The translations under genes were made by a program, and so were the position numbers. Below, in pieces: positions 1 through 12,084 of a stretch of 64,000 nucleotides of DNA; the stretch's first letter is position 1; each line of letters starts with the position of its first letter. This DNA is from Talinum fruticosum (taxonomy: Eukaryota; Streptophyta; Magnoliopsida; Caryophyllales; Talinaceae). The notes below the pieces were generated by a model. The model worked only from the letters and a program-made list of their open reading frames with translations. It searched no databases and had not been told where the DNA came from. The DNA lies in the NCBI GenBank assembly GCA_021018815.1, contig JAITYX010000101.1, positions 248,001-312,000 on the forward strand, in the 5' to 3' direction.

Positions 1-682
1 ACTATCTTCTGGGACTGGAACAGAGAAGGTGAAAAGCCATGTCTCGCTGGTGATTTGACGTTTTGAAGTCTGGTTACTTTTGTGATTTGAAAAGTGTATC
101 CTCGTTTGAATAACCTACAAAAGTAAAGCGATTTTGGTTCTCAAAGTATGAAATACTTTGGTCCAAGATTAGACACAGATAATAAAATAATTATGATAAT
201 TAATCAACTAATTATCCGAGTCGGAAAAGAAGTGGAATTTTCTGAGTCTAATAACTATATAACTCAAAATTCCATCCGACTTAGTCTAAGCGATAGATCA
301 AGCTAAGTAAAGAATATCGGAGTGAGATAACTTGATAAAGACTAAGTATGAAACAGACTAGAGGTACTGACTCTAATGAAATAGAGCTTATAATCAAAAG
401 CCATATTCTAAGTGAGAGAAGGTGAAACACTAGTCCACTCAATCTGCGATAAATATGAGTGATGTCTGGACTCATAACAAATAATCGCTTTTCGAGTCAC
501 TTAAAAAGCGCAATAAACACATGAACTGCAAGTCGTAGTACTTAGAGAAGATATCATTTCATTCAGAAAAGTTTCTAAAACACAAAGAATGCCTTGGAAT
601 CAAAACTCTATAAATACGAGATGGTTATTCCCGATTCATGTAATGTAACTCGTAAATGCGTTGAGCAGTGTTCGAGTCTTCA
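1..682 (-). mobile_element. Sirevirus-type LTR, truncated by the window edge
   Basis: This stretch matches, in reverse orientation, the LTRs of the complete element at 12085-22752 and the minus-strand LTRs at 55438-56960 and 58547-60065; shared blocks include 'ataacctacaaaagtaaa' and 'actttggtccaagatta'. The LTR 5' terminus on the minus strand reads TGAAGACTCG and lies at 682. No polypurine tract follows it on the right, so it is either the upstream LTR of a minus-strand copy that continues left of the window, or a solo LTR. It ends about 60 bases inside the leader of the Tat-like element that follows, which suggests a nested insertion. Substitutions and small indels against the other copies show it is old. 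Confidence 0.8.
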
Positions 683-744
683 AAATACATTATTAAAACT
701 TAGTACTCAAATTTTCAAGTTTCACCGTCTTAATAAATGATTTA

Positions 745-762
745 TCCCCAGTGGAGTCACCA
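745..762 (-). promoter_or_regulatory. Primer-binding-site-like segment of a Tat-like gypsy element
   Basis: On the minus strand this reads TGGTGACTCCACTGGGGA, close to the TGGCGACTCCACTGGGGA motif I recall next to the LTR in Ogre/Tat-type elements. It lies four bases downstream of the inferred LTR 3' end at 767. The identity of the priming tRNA is not established here. Confidence 0.55.
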
Positions 763-766
763 CTCA

Positions 767-2712
767 TGGAACCACGGCTGGCGGGACCGGCCCAGGATTG
801 AGCTTCCCCACGAATATCGGGTTTTAGAATTTTGAAAGAATAATTTAGGGTTTTGAAATGTGGGAATGAACCTCTTATTAAAGTTTTCGAATTTTGTTAA
901 ATCAAGTTAAAGATAAATCAAATTAGATTGATCGGCAATTTTATTAATTATTTTATTTACAAATTCAAGTCTTGGGATATTATTTCTCAACTAAAAATAA
1001 CGAAAGATAAGGTTTCTATTTCGGCCATGAGGCTCTAGGCCCAAATTGGTGTAAAAACACTGGTTTGGACCCAAGCCTCGCCTATCGACCACTCGGTGCA
1101 GGCAGCAGCCTGCACCTAGTGGTGGTCGGTGCCGACCAGGGCCCAAGGCCGAGACAGTCAGCCTTGGCCTCTAGCCTGGGTTGGCAAATCCAAAACCTTT
1201 TTTTATTGTTCAATAAGAAATAACCGGAAGCGGATCTAGAAGAAATAAATCAAAAGGGAGCCGCTAGTAAGTTTTAAGCAAAAAAACTATAAAAAAAAGT
1301 AAAATTTACTCTTGCAATCTTAAACCGGGAAAACCGATCGAAAAAGATTAAAAATGACTCCATCGGTCTTAGAACCAAGAATCGGATTCGGGGCGAGGGT
1401 ACAAAACATAGGGATAAGCCATTCCGTTTCGCTCGTCAAACGACGACCATTACTAGTTTGAGTAGTGAATCATAATAACGTACTAAACACAAGCAAGCAA
1501 CATGCTAAGCGGAAATTTAAAGCAACTAGAACATGAATGAAAGCGATAAAGAAAACAAAAGCAAAAAGAAAAGAAAAGTAAAAAATTAAAATGATTACAC
1601 CGGACGGGGAGGAATTAAAAGCGATACGCTTTCTCTACAATACCGAAAATGATAAAAGCATAAACGAAATAAGTAAATTGTTGTGAAGATCAAATCAATG
1701 CCCTCAGGTTGTCCCACCTACCGATCTGGATCTCGGATCTGGATCAAGTGATGCGACGGTGGTTAATTGAATGGGGTTTTTGTGAGTTTTCCGTGTAGGT
1801 AGGTAAAGAATGTATGACTGATGAAGTTTTCGTGTTCGGATATAGTTGGAATGGGGAGTAGAGAAGGAATAGGCTGAAAAGGGACCAAGATATTAGAATA
1901 CAAATGAGAGTATTCAGTAGCTCTTAGACGCGTTTCAACAGCGTGACGCTACGGGATGAGTTGTTCAAGATAAAATGCAGCAAAGATAGCGCTAAGGCCA
2001 AAAGTCATGCTTGAAATGAGAGCCTAAGCTCTCTATTTATGGGGAGAGGTTAGGTTAAGGAATGACCTAGGCTTTACTCTCAGCCAACTTTCCAAAATGA
2101 GCTAAAATCTGCTACAAAACCGGGCAAGGATAATGTGATGATTGAACCGGATAAAACCGGATAAAAAATGGTAGGGAGCGCCAACCATGGTGTGTCATCC
2201 TAGGGTTTTGTGCCCTTCCCATGCTGCCACAGGAGTCTTGACAAATTTAAGTGAAATAATTGGTTGGGGGCATTGGCCATTGAGTGACGTCATTTAGGGA
2301 GGTGGGCTCCTAGTCTCGGGCGGATAGTCTTTGAGCTTAAATGCAGCACTTTGATGCTTGTGACCATGAAATGCAAGCATCTAACGTCGACTTGAGTTCT
2401 TCAACTCCTTGTCCGATTGGAGAAAAATAAAATGCGGTATTCTAAACATAGAAATTCCTATACGCATCATCGAACTTCCGCTAACTCTTGAGGCTTGGCT
2501 CGGGCTTGGACCATCCGAAAGAGAATGGCTTTTTGGACCGACCCAAGGCAAGAGGCTATTTATTTGGTGTTGTGGAGTTTTTGTGGTTTACTTGCTTTCA
2601 TTGCACCAATCAAATTCAATCCGTGAACCAAATCCTCAAACAGGATTCGATATTTCATCGGGATAACAAATAAATAAAATAGAAAAGGTGTGACACTTTT
2701 TAGGTGTCTACA
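767..2712 (-). mobile_element. Tat/Ogre-like gypsy LTR (upstream LTR)
   Basis: Read on the minus strand this begins TGTAGACACCTAAAAAGTG at 2712 and ends ..TTCCA at 767, followed by a four-base spacer and the primer-binding-like site. The length of about 1.95 kb and the TGTAGACACC start fit Tat/Ogre-type gypsy LTRs (family knowledge). Internal blocks such as the 'ttttattaatt' region near 945-960 recur near 52395 in a second Tat-type element, and the 1600-1740 block recurs near 8265-8400. Only about 60 bases of leader remain to the left before the Sirevirus LTR, so gag and pol of this copy lie outside the window or are lost. The five bases after the LTR start are CCATC; the matching target copy is not in view. 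Confidence 0.65.
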
Positions 2713-3299
2713 CCATCATGGCACAAAATTCCTCAACTAAAGGACAAAGTTCTTTGTCTCCAAACCTAGAAACGTTCATGACTGGGTCCTAATAGTTAGT
2801 CATAGTCCTGAAGAAATTCTAGTTAATTCAAACTTGCTAAATACTCGAAAAACATGTTTACGTGATAATTGGCTAGGCTTTATCATTCCTCTACCCTTAC
2901 TACTTACATCCATTGGATCAAGGATCTCTCGAACCAAATTTTTTAGGGTTCAGGTGCATCTTGTTTCTTTCCGAAGTTCGGAGATTTGTGGGGTTGTGTT
3001 CCGATTAGCCTCGCATATCGCTATTTTTATAGCCATATCAAAACTTCATTATTTAAGAAACCTAGGTCATCAACGACTCAACCTGGTCTCCCATAGGACA
3101 CGTAACTCTTCCCGAAAGTAAATTCTCTAAAACTACACACAATCGGTCCACATGTGGTCCAATGCCAATTAAGTTTGGACATATTTGTGATTAACTGAAG
3201 TAATATTTTTTAACCAAAATAAATAAGGCATTATCATGGCAACATTGTTGAGGGATCCTCATAAGAATTCAAAATTATCCACCCTTTCTTAAGTATGAT
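2713..3299 (-). pseudogene. Decayed ORF fragment interrupted by the Tat-like LTR; weak DUF7745-like signature
   Basis: Directly beside the LTR insertion point the minus strand encodes FGDKELCPLVEEFCAMM (about 2713-2775), which resembles the start of the DUF7745-like ORF at 11508-12084, where VDKELWPPPEEFDAIL occurs. The rest of the stretch has stops in every frame and I can assign nothing to it. It adjoins the plant-mobile-domain remnant on its right and may belong to the same decayed transposon ORF. The family name is an inference from a short motif. Confidence 0.3.
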
Positions 3300-4470
3300 A
3301 GATATTCTCCTATCAAATAGGTGTTAGGATAGCCGGATGGTTGCACGAAATGGACAAGAATTGCAAAAGTTACTCATAGAACCATGACTCGCAAATATGA
3401 GTTTCACAACACAATTATTTATCCATGAAAGATAAATACGAGAAAACAAGACAAGCATTTAGATAAACCTCGATGATTCTCCACAACCCTAAAAGTGGCA
3501 AATAGCTCTTATTACGAATCTCCGATATGGTGAGATGAGCAACCCTACGTCTCCTCGCATCGGAAAAGTGTACGCAGGCACACCCCCAATTCAAGTCTCA
3601 ACCTCTATTTAAATCCATCGAATTCACCAAATAGTGGAAGTAGCCTCAACTATTGTTCTCCGCAAAGATGGTAACACATAGCATGAGGGCAAGTATAGCT
3701 CTCTTCTTTTGTTCAAGAGTATGTTAGGCCCAATTCTTGGAGTCCTTTATGGACGAGAATAAAATGGAATATTTTAAATCATTGGATCTAGGAAAATTAA
3801 GAGTTGTGGGTCCAAAGAAATGGAAAAGAAGGGTCTAATTTTGTACAACTCACAGTCATACGTCAAGCAATCACAAGAGAAGCTAAAGACCGTGAGCATC
3901 ACAAAATCAAGTGTTGTAATAGTCATCTTTCCATAGAAATGAAAGGTGTTAGTCATATCCCAAAAGCACTCACTAATAGCCCTCATTGCACTATGGTCCC
4001 GATGTCGGATAAGCAACGTAAAATGGAATATTTTAAATAATTGGATCTAGGAAAATTAGGTCGTAGGTCCAAAGAAATGGAAAAGAAGGGCCCGATTTTT
4101 GTACAACTCACGGTTGTAGGTCAAGCAATCACTAGAGATGCTAAAGCCCGTGAACACCGCAAAATCAAGTGTTTTAATAGTCATCTTGCCAAAGGGAAGA
4201 TGAAAGGTGTTAGCCACATCCCAAAAGCGCTCACTAATAGCCCTCATCGCACTCGTGGTCCTTGATGTCGGACAAGCAACGTAAAATGGCAATGAATAGG
4301 CCAAACTTGGTTAAATTCATAATGTTATTAAAATCCACACCTACTCTATTGAGGGTCAAGATAAATTTCCTTATAGCCCAGCTTCTCCTACGATGTCTCC
4401 CGAAGATAAAGAAAAGGGAAAAATTCATAAAAATTCCACTCTAACATTAAAAATGAATGTGCAAACAACT
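3300..4470 (-). pseudogene. Plant mobile domain (PMD, aminotransferase-like) remnant
   Basis: The minus strand contains FWDVANTFHLPFGKMTI and then TLDFAVFTG (4056-4304), the conserved start of the plant mobile domain carried by host MAIL-type proteins and by several plant transposons. Further downstream, around 3640-3720, comes LEQKKRAILALML, which fits the middle of the domain, and about 3440-3600 encodes pieces resembling its C-terminal half in shifted frames. The N-terminal part is present twice because of a 260-base tandem duplication, so the reading frame is not continuous. Stops and frameshifts make it a pseudogene. Whether it came from a host PMD gene or a transposon-borne copy cannot be told here; the TE surroundings favour the latter. 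Confidence 0.5.
3761..4282. repeat. Direct tandem duplication, about 260 bases x 2
   Basis: The block starting 'aaaatggaatattttaaat' at 3761 repeats at 4020, and a third start 'aaaatgg' appears at 4283. Periods are 259 and about 263 bases. The two units carry the same PMD-encoding segment with scattered differences, including MTITTLDF versus MTIKTLDF in the minus-strand reading. Confidence 0.85.
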
Positions 4471-6429
4471 AGAACTTACCATGGATGAAACGACCATCGA
4501 AGAAGCATGATGGTTGGCCTCTACAACCGAATTGGCGAAATTCCATTGTTGGTATGGCCTCCATGCTCGTTCAATGTAAGAGTCTTGGACAATTCCCTTT
4601 ACCCTTGTTCTCTACTTGAGATGTTCTCTCCTTTGGGAAATTTTTTTGAAGATAACTTGAGAACCACACTAGTATTCAAAAGAGGAAACTAAAGAATGGA
4701 GAAGAAGAGCTAGAAAGTTAGAGAGAATGAAATAATAGATGAAGAAATCAAGAGGTGCAAATGAACACTTCCTCAAGGGCTCCTTTTAGGAAAAAATTTG
4801 GGTAGCAAAAGAAAAACGAATAACCAAGGAATTTCCTATTGGTTCCTTACATGCTCCCCAACCAACTGTGCCAAAGTTAACCTCGTGCCGGTCCTAAAGC
4901 ATGCCAACTGGCCATAGCACAAGCCACGAGGCCAGGGCACACAACCCAGTGACCTACGCCTTTTAGAAGGCATCTAAAGCATGTGTATGTGAGCAACAGT
5001 TGCACTAAAAAGTAAAGTGGGCCTAGGAAAAATTTAGTCTAGCCCTGCACATGTTCCTATGAAGAAATGTAGATAAAATTAGTATCGATCATACATTTCT
5101 AACAACATCAAAAATTCATGTAAAATCCCGAATTTGTTTACATTCGATTATCAACTACAAACATGTTAGTCAAGAAAATATTTCATCTAAAAGCCAAGCT
5201 TCAAATCAGGTAGATGGTTAAGTTTAGTCCCTACTCATATGAGCTCCAAGACTATGATCAAGCCAAGCTCATGAAGCAACTTACTCGCATTTTAGACTTC
5301 TTGCAGCAAGTCAAGTCTAGGCCCCATCGCAAGAGTTCGGATCCCCGTAAGTGGCTTATTCTTGGCGCTCGGTATTGAATCACAATCAATGTCCTATCTA
5401 CAGCAGCAAACAAAAAAATCTTAGTGCTTACTTTAACCTTCTTCTTTCGGACTCTATCAAAGTGGGGGCTAACTATGCATACCTAAAATGTGTATCGATA
5501 TGTTTCTAATACATTTTCATTTTATTGATTGAGCTGGTGGTGAAATTTAGCTTCACCTGTTTATTCAGGGCTAGATTGGATGAAGGCAGTGTGACTTCCC
5601 TTTTTCCACCCCAAAAATCAAACAATCAACAGGATCACAATCGAAAAACACAAAACAGCTCACAAAATAGCCCAAACAACCCACGCTGGTCACCAAACGT
5701 GAGCTTTGGCACGGATCCAAAAAGACAACTAGAAAATGACAAACAAATAATATCAAAGACAACAAATTTATAAAAGCACTTAGCATAATCTATATCCACC
5801 ATGAAAATTAATATTTATCATTAGCACACAAATTGATTTGTCCATTAGCTCAACTATACAAGACAACTACTAGCTGATCTTCCTCATTTTTTCTTAGTTA
5901 TTAGTTCAATCAAGCCTAACCCTAATATAAACCCTACTAATATTGATAACCCTATAATTAGCACTAAAATTCAATCACATTAGATAATTAAGTATTAAAA
6001 AACATCATCTAGCATCATGTAACCAATCTACTAGCAAATTGATTAAACAAAGATCTATAAAAATTTCCTAATTAAAAGAGATGAGTATGAGCCATACATG
6101 ATCCAATAGGGTGATACTTGTAATTAAAAGACTATAGCGTTTACATACATAAGCCTTTTAAACTATCATATGAATTTATATTAAACTAACTAGCGTACAC
6201 TTTTTAATTGGATATAAAATCATGAACACTAAACATAAATTATTATAAAATCATGTAGTAAAAATCAAAATGACATAAAAGTTCAAAACTTGTTTCAAGA
6301 TATTAATCTAACATGGTTTTAAATCATGTAGTTGTTTTGATTCAATTAAATCATGAGTTTCTACCCTCCCACACTATGCAATGCTTTAAACTACCACATT
6401 ATATAACAAAGTCTCTAGATAAATTTAAC
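4471..6429. other. AT-rich region without a recognisable gene
   Basis: Only short open frames occur and none resembles a family I recognise. The 4700-5000 part contains purine-rich then GC-richer text that could be the upstream region of the PMD-bearing ORF on the minus strand. From about 5780 the sequence is strongly AT-rich. I see no terminal repeats or tandem arrays. It may be target DNA that was present before the LINE insertion. Confidence 0.6.
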
Positions 6430-7938
6430 GTAAATTTTTTCTGGACTGCCAATAGTAATAAAGGTATGCCATGATTATATGGGATCGTATATGTCAGCCT
6501 AAATGTAAAGGTCCATTAGGCTTGCGAAAAGCGAGAGGATATTAGTATCACATTCCAATGTAAACTCTTATGGAAATTAATTAAAGAGCCGGATAAGCTA
6601 GGTACCCAACATATGAAAACAAAATATGCTAGACAAGGTGACTTTTTCACCATAAAATTGAAAAATGTTGACTCATGGGTTTGGAAATCGTTCATTAAAT
6701 GTTGTTCAACATTTAGTAATTGAATTCGTTAGAAAATTGGTAATGAAAAATATATCCTCTTTTGGATCGACATGTGGTGTCTTAGCCAAAGTCTATTACA
6801 AATTATAAGGTATGATCCTCCATCGGTTAGTTTACAATATAGAGTGAGTGATTTTATTACCAATCATAATAGCTGGGACATCCCTAGGCAATACAACCGA
6901 CTAGTGTAGTGGATATCATCAAAAGTATACCATTACCCGTTTTCATTACTAATGAAAAGTGTTGGGACCTCTTAGGGAACGACTTGTTTTCTACAAAAAC
7001 TACTACTAGACTAGCACAAAATGCTCAAGGGAATGATAGGTGGGAGGGCCAACGGATTTGAAAAAAAAAAAACATTCCACCTAAGATAAAAATCTTCATA
7101 TAGCAATTTTTCCAAGATGGAATTCCCCTTAGGAAGACACTCGGTTACAACAAGGATTCAAGTTGACCTTCTCTATAAGATATGAAATTCATATAATGAA
7201 TCAGAAGATCACCTCTTTTTCAAGTGCTCGCGAACATAACTTGTGTGGGCTACTTCTTTAAACCACCACTAGTTAATGGAAGAAACACTCTATAGGAGGC
7301 TCGATCCACCAATCAACTTCATAGAGTCCTACTTTTACTGTGGAGCATCTAGAAGGAAAGAAATGCCCTAATTTTTAAAAATGAAGATTTCAACCACAAA
7401 GGTTCTGATTAGGGTAAAGAGCGTATTTGCGCAATGAAAATCAAGAATGAGGTACTCTCTAAAGAACCTTTACAATGGGAACAACGAACCAACCGCAAGC
7501 AAGTCCATCCGGTCAAATGGAATAAATCTTTCAATGGATAGATTAAGCTTAACTTTTATGATTCATTCAAAAATGGTAAAGCAATGATGAGTTTTCTATT
7601 ATGAGATGAAAGATGCGAGTTTACTAAAGGCGGGAATGTCTAATCTAGGTCATACATCCATTATGGCGGTAGAGGCTAATTCCCTTAGATTTGGGCTTCA
7701 AAAAGCAATCAAATCTAACGTTGTGATAATTCGATTGAAGGTGATAACAAAATCATTGTCGAAACAGATCAAAGGAAATAGCAAACCACGTTGGCAAATT
7801 GACTATATCATAAAAGATATTACTCATTTATTGACTAAATTAATGAGTTGCACCATTAATCACATTTTCAAAGAAGCAAATTGTGTGGCTGACTGGCTGG
7901 TACGTTATGGCATATGGTTCCTTCCCCTAACCACTTAG
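6430..7938 (+). pseudogene. L1-type LINE ORF2, 3' end (RT tail, zf-RVT, RNase H)
   Basis: Across several frames the plus strand shows the end of a plant L1 ORF2: an RT-tail region (LLWKLIKEPDKLGT near 6570), then a zinc-binding zf-RVT-like stretch (SEDHLFFKCSR near 7200), then an RNase H domain starting KLNFYDSFKNGKA near 7548. The last 110 codons (7606-7938) are open and end with HIFKEANCVADWLVRYG, the hallmark C-terminus of LINE-borne RNase H. Frameshifts and stops interrupt everything upstream, and the 5' part (endonuclease, RT core) is absent, as expected of 5'-truncated insertion. An A-rich stretch at about 8048-8075 may be the decayed tail. Confidence 0.75.
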
Positions 7939-8239
7939 AGGTACTCGCCTCTCCCTCTACTCTCGTCACTCATGGAAAATGATATTTTAGGTAGAACCAT
8001 TATGAGAAGGACTAACTAATCTTGTTATATACTTAATTTTTACCATTTGTAAAAAAATTAAGTATAAAAAAACCTACTCACACATATTATAAATTGAAAC
8101 ACATAAACTAAATAAAAATGTCATCTTTAATATCAAACTAAAAATATAAATGGAGTAAAAATTATATTACTAATAAAACTACAAATATAATCCTTCCGGG
8201 TACAAGATGGTTGATTAAGATGGTGATGGCCGTGTAATG
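7939..8239. other. LINE 3' UTR-like and AT-rich spacer
   Basis: Noncoding DNA after the LINE stop. It holds A-runs near 8048 and 8066 that may mark the degraded poly(A) end. No other element is recognisable. Confidence 0.45.
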
Positions 8240-9100
8240 ATAGATTAATTGATGATGGTGGCGGGGAGGAATTAAAAACGATTACATCTCTAAAACCACA
8301 ATATGAAAAGCAATAAACTATTAAAATTAAAAGAACATTAAAAGTAAACTTGAAAAATAAATCTAGTGCCCTCACGTTGTTCCACTTGCTAATCTTGGAT
8401 CATGAACCAATTTCAGCAGCGTAATGACAGGGCAATAACATCAAACACAATGCAAAGAAGGCCTTTTGTGTGGTTTAAGAAATGGAGATGTGAGTGATAT
8501 TAAGGAGAAACTTAGAGAAGAGAGTGTGGGAGAGAATGAGAGGATGGATTTTTAGTAATTAGGGGATTCTCCAACTGATGTGGTGTAGAAAATATAGGGA
8601 AGAAGCCCCATATTTATAGTAAAAATAAAACTAGGCTAAAAAGAAACCCTAAAAGTCAACCAGGTTGTCGGGTTAAGCTTGAATAGGGCCCGAGATTCCG
8701 AAAATAGTTAACTCAAAAGATTGGATATTCACTTAGACCGAACGACACCGTTTGCAGAGCCTAGAAAAGCGACGTCGAATATACAACATCATACGGACAT
8801 TTCGGGATGCATGCCTCACTTGGTCGATGAAAATATAACAAAATGTTGCGTTTTGCGCGAGCTTGACAAAAACAGCACAGATTTGGATTCCTGGTTGGGA
8901 ATTCGAACCTAACTTGGTTGGGCCGAACAAAATGGTTTGTGGGCTGGCCCAAGCAAAAAAGGTTGATTTTGTAGCGTTGATGGGTTTTTGTGGTTTATCG
9001 GCTTCCGTCACGCCGATTTCGATTCGATCATGATCCGAGTTCACAAGCGGGGCTGGAATTTCATCACCGGGCCAACATAAATAAATAACTCAAATAAAAA
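8240..9100 (-). mobile_element. Tat-like LTR fragment
   Basis: Collinear, diverged match to the LTR at 767-2712: 'ggcggggaggaattaaaa' near 8259 matches 'gacggggaggaattaaaa' near 1602; the 'gccctcacgttgttccac' block near 8369 matches 1699-1717; and the 'gtttttgtggttta' block near 8984 matches 2576. Order and orientation are the same, so it is a second LTR of the same broad family on the minus strand. Neither LTR end is recognisable, so boundaries are approximate. Confidence 0.55.
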
Positions 9101-11507
9101 GATAACGACGACTCGTTTCAATGTCTCACCGTTAGCCTCCACTTTGATCCAGATCTAAAAGATGAAGGGTTAAGGTAGACGATGAAGAGTACTTATCTCG
9201 ATTATTTTAGCGTCGCTACATATGCTTGAGTGATTTAAGATGTCTAGAATTGGCTCCGTTAGAGTCCTAAAATTCATGTAATTTTGCTGAAGCTTGATAG
9301 TTTCTTAATCGAAGGTAGACAGAATAATTCTTACGTACTAGCATATTATTAGTAAATAATCACGTACATGAAAGTTCAGCATTTTACCCGAATAATTTCG
9401 TATGGATAGGGAATTTACTTGTGTGGTAAATCCGAAGTTGTGATTGTATGAATATTTTCCCCAATTTTTACCCGACTCAACGATCCACCCATCCTTCCCG
9501 ACAATGGTTGCATGGTCAAGAACCTACATCGCACAACCAAAGGAAATTGGGCTTGCATTTGTACGACTTAGCATGAAAAATGTGCTCATGGTATGTCCCT
9601 TCAAAATCCAAATTTCAGGCTAAAATGGTCCAAAAATTTAACTATTTCTTAGCTCTTAAAATCTTCCCCGACCCTTGGTCCGGTGTAGATCGTGGCCTGG
9701 GCCATGGTGAACCCAATGCCAGGTTATAGGCCATGTTGAACAACTTCGCTCGGTTAATCTTGATTTGTTTGTCTTGTGGGTCATGTGTTGGAACAGGCCA
9801 GCTTTCATACCTGGTCCCAAAGCCAACTTCGTGCACTCGTTTTAGGCTGCAAGAGACTTGAATGAGAGGCGAGTCCTATTAGAAGACTTGTTTGGTTTCG
9901 TTGGTACCTTGTTGAGCTAGTTATGCCCCAAATTCGCCACAACACGTGGTCTGTGTTTTGCTTTGCATGATCTGCCATGGACCATGTTTTATCTTCACTC
10001 GATTACCCGGGAAGAGCAAGAGGAGATGACCACTAGGTATACCTACACACGTTTCCTGGATGCAAAGTCATCATATCCTAAGTATTTGGGGAGGATTATG
10101 ACTGGAATGATATGCTTCAATCGCTCATTTACTTTGTTTTATTTTTTGTATGGATATTAATCTTGTGGTGAAACAGATACTTCCGAGCGACATCCATATC
10201 TCTAGTGTTGAGGTTGATGTATTTTGCAAGGAAAGCCCCATATATCATCAAAATTCCTATGCTCCCGAAGTCAATGTGCATAGGGCATCAATTCCTAAAG
10301 AATTCGAAAGGGGTAAGTGTATTGTGCTCTTTATTTTAGTTGTATGGTAGAATTCCCTTCCTAACGATGAAATTATAGTATGACAGAGAGCGAGTCTCGC
10401 AAGACGTCTATCGAATTCCAATCCGCCCTCTGTGCACTCAACAACTTGTTTCCTTGTCGTGCGTTCCGATCGTTTTAAGTAAATCCAGTTAGTTTAAAAT
10501 GCTAACTCTTGAGTTCTTAGTCCGTATGCTAATCACTCTTTCGTTTTTTAGGATTGCCCCTCTAGGTCCCTCCGTTTTGAAGATTTCCTTGGTGGTTCTA
10601 GAGTTCGTGCCCATACAATTAGTCAACCTCAAATGTCATCTTATCGCACTTGTTGGAGCTGGAACCTCACGACTTACATCTCGATGCTCTCTCGGATGAA
10701 GTACCTCGCAAGCCGGATCGAACTCATCCGGACTCGGGCCCGGCTCATCAATAGCTGGAGTTGACATTATACCCTTGTAAGTGCTCAATCCTCATGGCAG
10801 GCCGTATGATTTTTATCGAATGTCCTATAATGGTCCTTATCATGAGGCCTCGCAATCGACCTATGATCGTGAGGCTACCTCTTCACGAGATGACGGTGGA
10901 TAGGTGAGCTTCAACGTCGGTTGTGGAGGATATGGGAAACTACCTCTTCGATGATGTTGCTTGACGATAATGATGAAGATTATTGAATAACCACTTGTAG
11001 GGTGCTTTTAGTTTATGTTTATGTCCTTTATGTTATGATTGTATTGTATGCAAGAAGATGAATGCAAAAACTCGATCTAAAATGCTTTGTTTATTTACAT
11101 GATCTAAAAATATTGCAATGACAAATTCAAAAAAATGTGAACATAGCCCCCATTCACCCGCAACGAAAACAATAAAAAGAAAAATGAAAATGAAAAGTCA
11201 AAAGAAGCATAGTCCTGAGTAATTGACTAACCGCAAATAAAACGAGCTAAGAGCAAGAAGATGACTTAACTCTAGCGCTAGCCACGAGGCGGGTCAGCAG
11301 ACTAGTTGAGAAAACTAGCGCTAGTCAACGGATTGGACATAAAAGAGGGTTGACATGAGCGGCGGGACTAGCAAGTGATAAAATCTAAAAAATTTCTATA
11401 AATAATGTCGCAACGGGTTTTTCGAAAAGAATACACTTGAAAACCTAAGAAGAACTTCCCTAAAACAGATCCCAAACTCTTAGGGTTTCCCACATCCAAG
11501 CCAAAAA
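9101..11507. other. Region without an assignable gene
   Basis: Open frames here are 60-70 codons and match nothing I recognise; one on the minus strand (9642-9836) and one on the plus strand (9963-10160) are the longest. From about 10960 to 11140 the text resembles the 52990-53110 part of the Tat-type element ('agatgaatgcaa' followed by 'tttatttacatga' or similar), so the right part may be the leader or LTR of the element that carries the DUF7745-like ORF beginning at 11508. Confidence 0.4.
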
Positions 11508-12084
11508 ATGAACTACATGGTTGAATTGACCCGATGGATGCATAACATGGGGACGTAGAGAATAGGACTTGCTATTTACGAGCTGAACACGCTATTCGAC
11601 ATTAGGCAACTTAATTCATTGGACCCTTTTGAGGTCTACGGTGTTCTTCCGGGATCCCGCGAAGCACGTATTCGATTTGTGGACAAAGAATTATGGCCCC
11701 CTCCCGAGGAGTTCGATGCCATACTAGGCTACGAGTCACCACCATCCAACCAAACTCGTTGTTCCTACATCATCAAGTAACATGGTAGGAACCTACAAAA
11801 ACTGCTAGGTTTGAACAGGAGCAATCTGGATTGGATCCTAATTAGGGACGTGGTAAACTTATTGCACTTCCGCTCCATGTGTGGGGAAGGTCCGACATGC
11901 ATCTAGCAATGTCTGGGCTATCATCATGTGTATGTTGGGTAGCTTCCTGCTAGTGGGAGGGAACAGAGATAGAATGTCTACCGCCCTACCGAGCGTGGTG
12001 AAGCAATTAGGCGACTACCATTCATTGACCTCATTAATCCTTGCTGAGACATTTCGAGGACTCGGATCGAAGCGAGGCAAATCC
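11508..12084 (+). pseudogene. DUF7745-like ORF, upstream part, split by the Sirevirus
   Basis: From the ATG at 11508 the plus strand encodes LNTLFDIRQLNSLDPFEVYG, then RIRFVDKELWPPPEEFDAIL, and in a shifted frame SLILAETFRGL just before the break. The ILAETFR motif and the overall order fit the DUF7745 family, plant proteins of unknown function that commonly sit in or next to gypsy-type elements (family name from memory). In-frame stops occur near 11555 and 11779 and a frame change follows, so it is a pseudogene. The Sirevirus inserted at 12084, and the ORF resumes after 22757. Confidence 0.45.
12080..12084. repeat. Target site duplication, left copy (AATCC)
   Basis: AATCC lies immediately before the first LTR base and is repeated at 22753-22757 immediately after the last LTR base. 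A 5-base duplication is the expected footprint of a copia integrase. Confidence 0.9.

Noticed and set aside
9963..10350. Two neighbouring plus-strand frames (9963-10160, 10150-10350) as a host gene
   Set aside because: The second ends near a GT splice-like site and looks somewhat protein-like, but I recognise no domain and see no supporting exons; left as unassigned.
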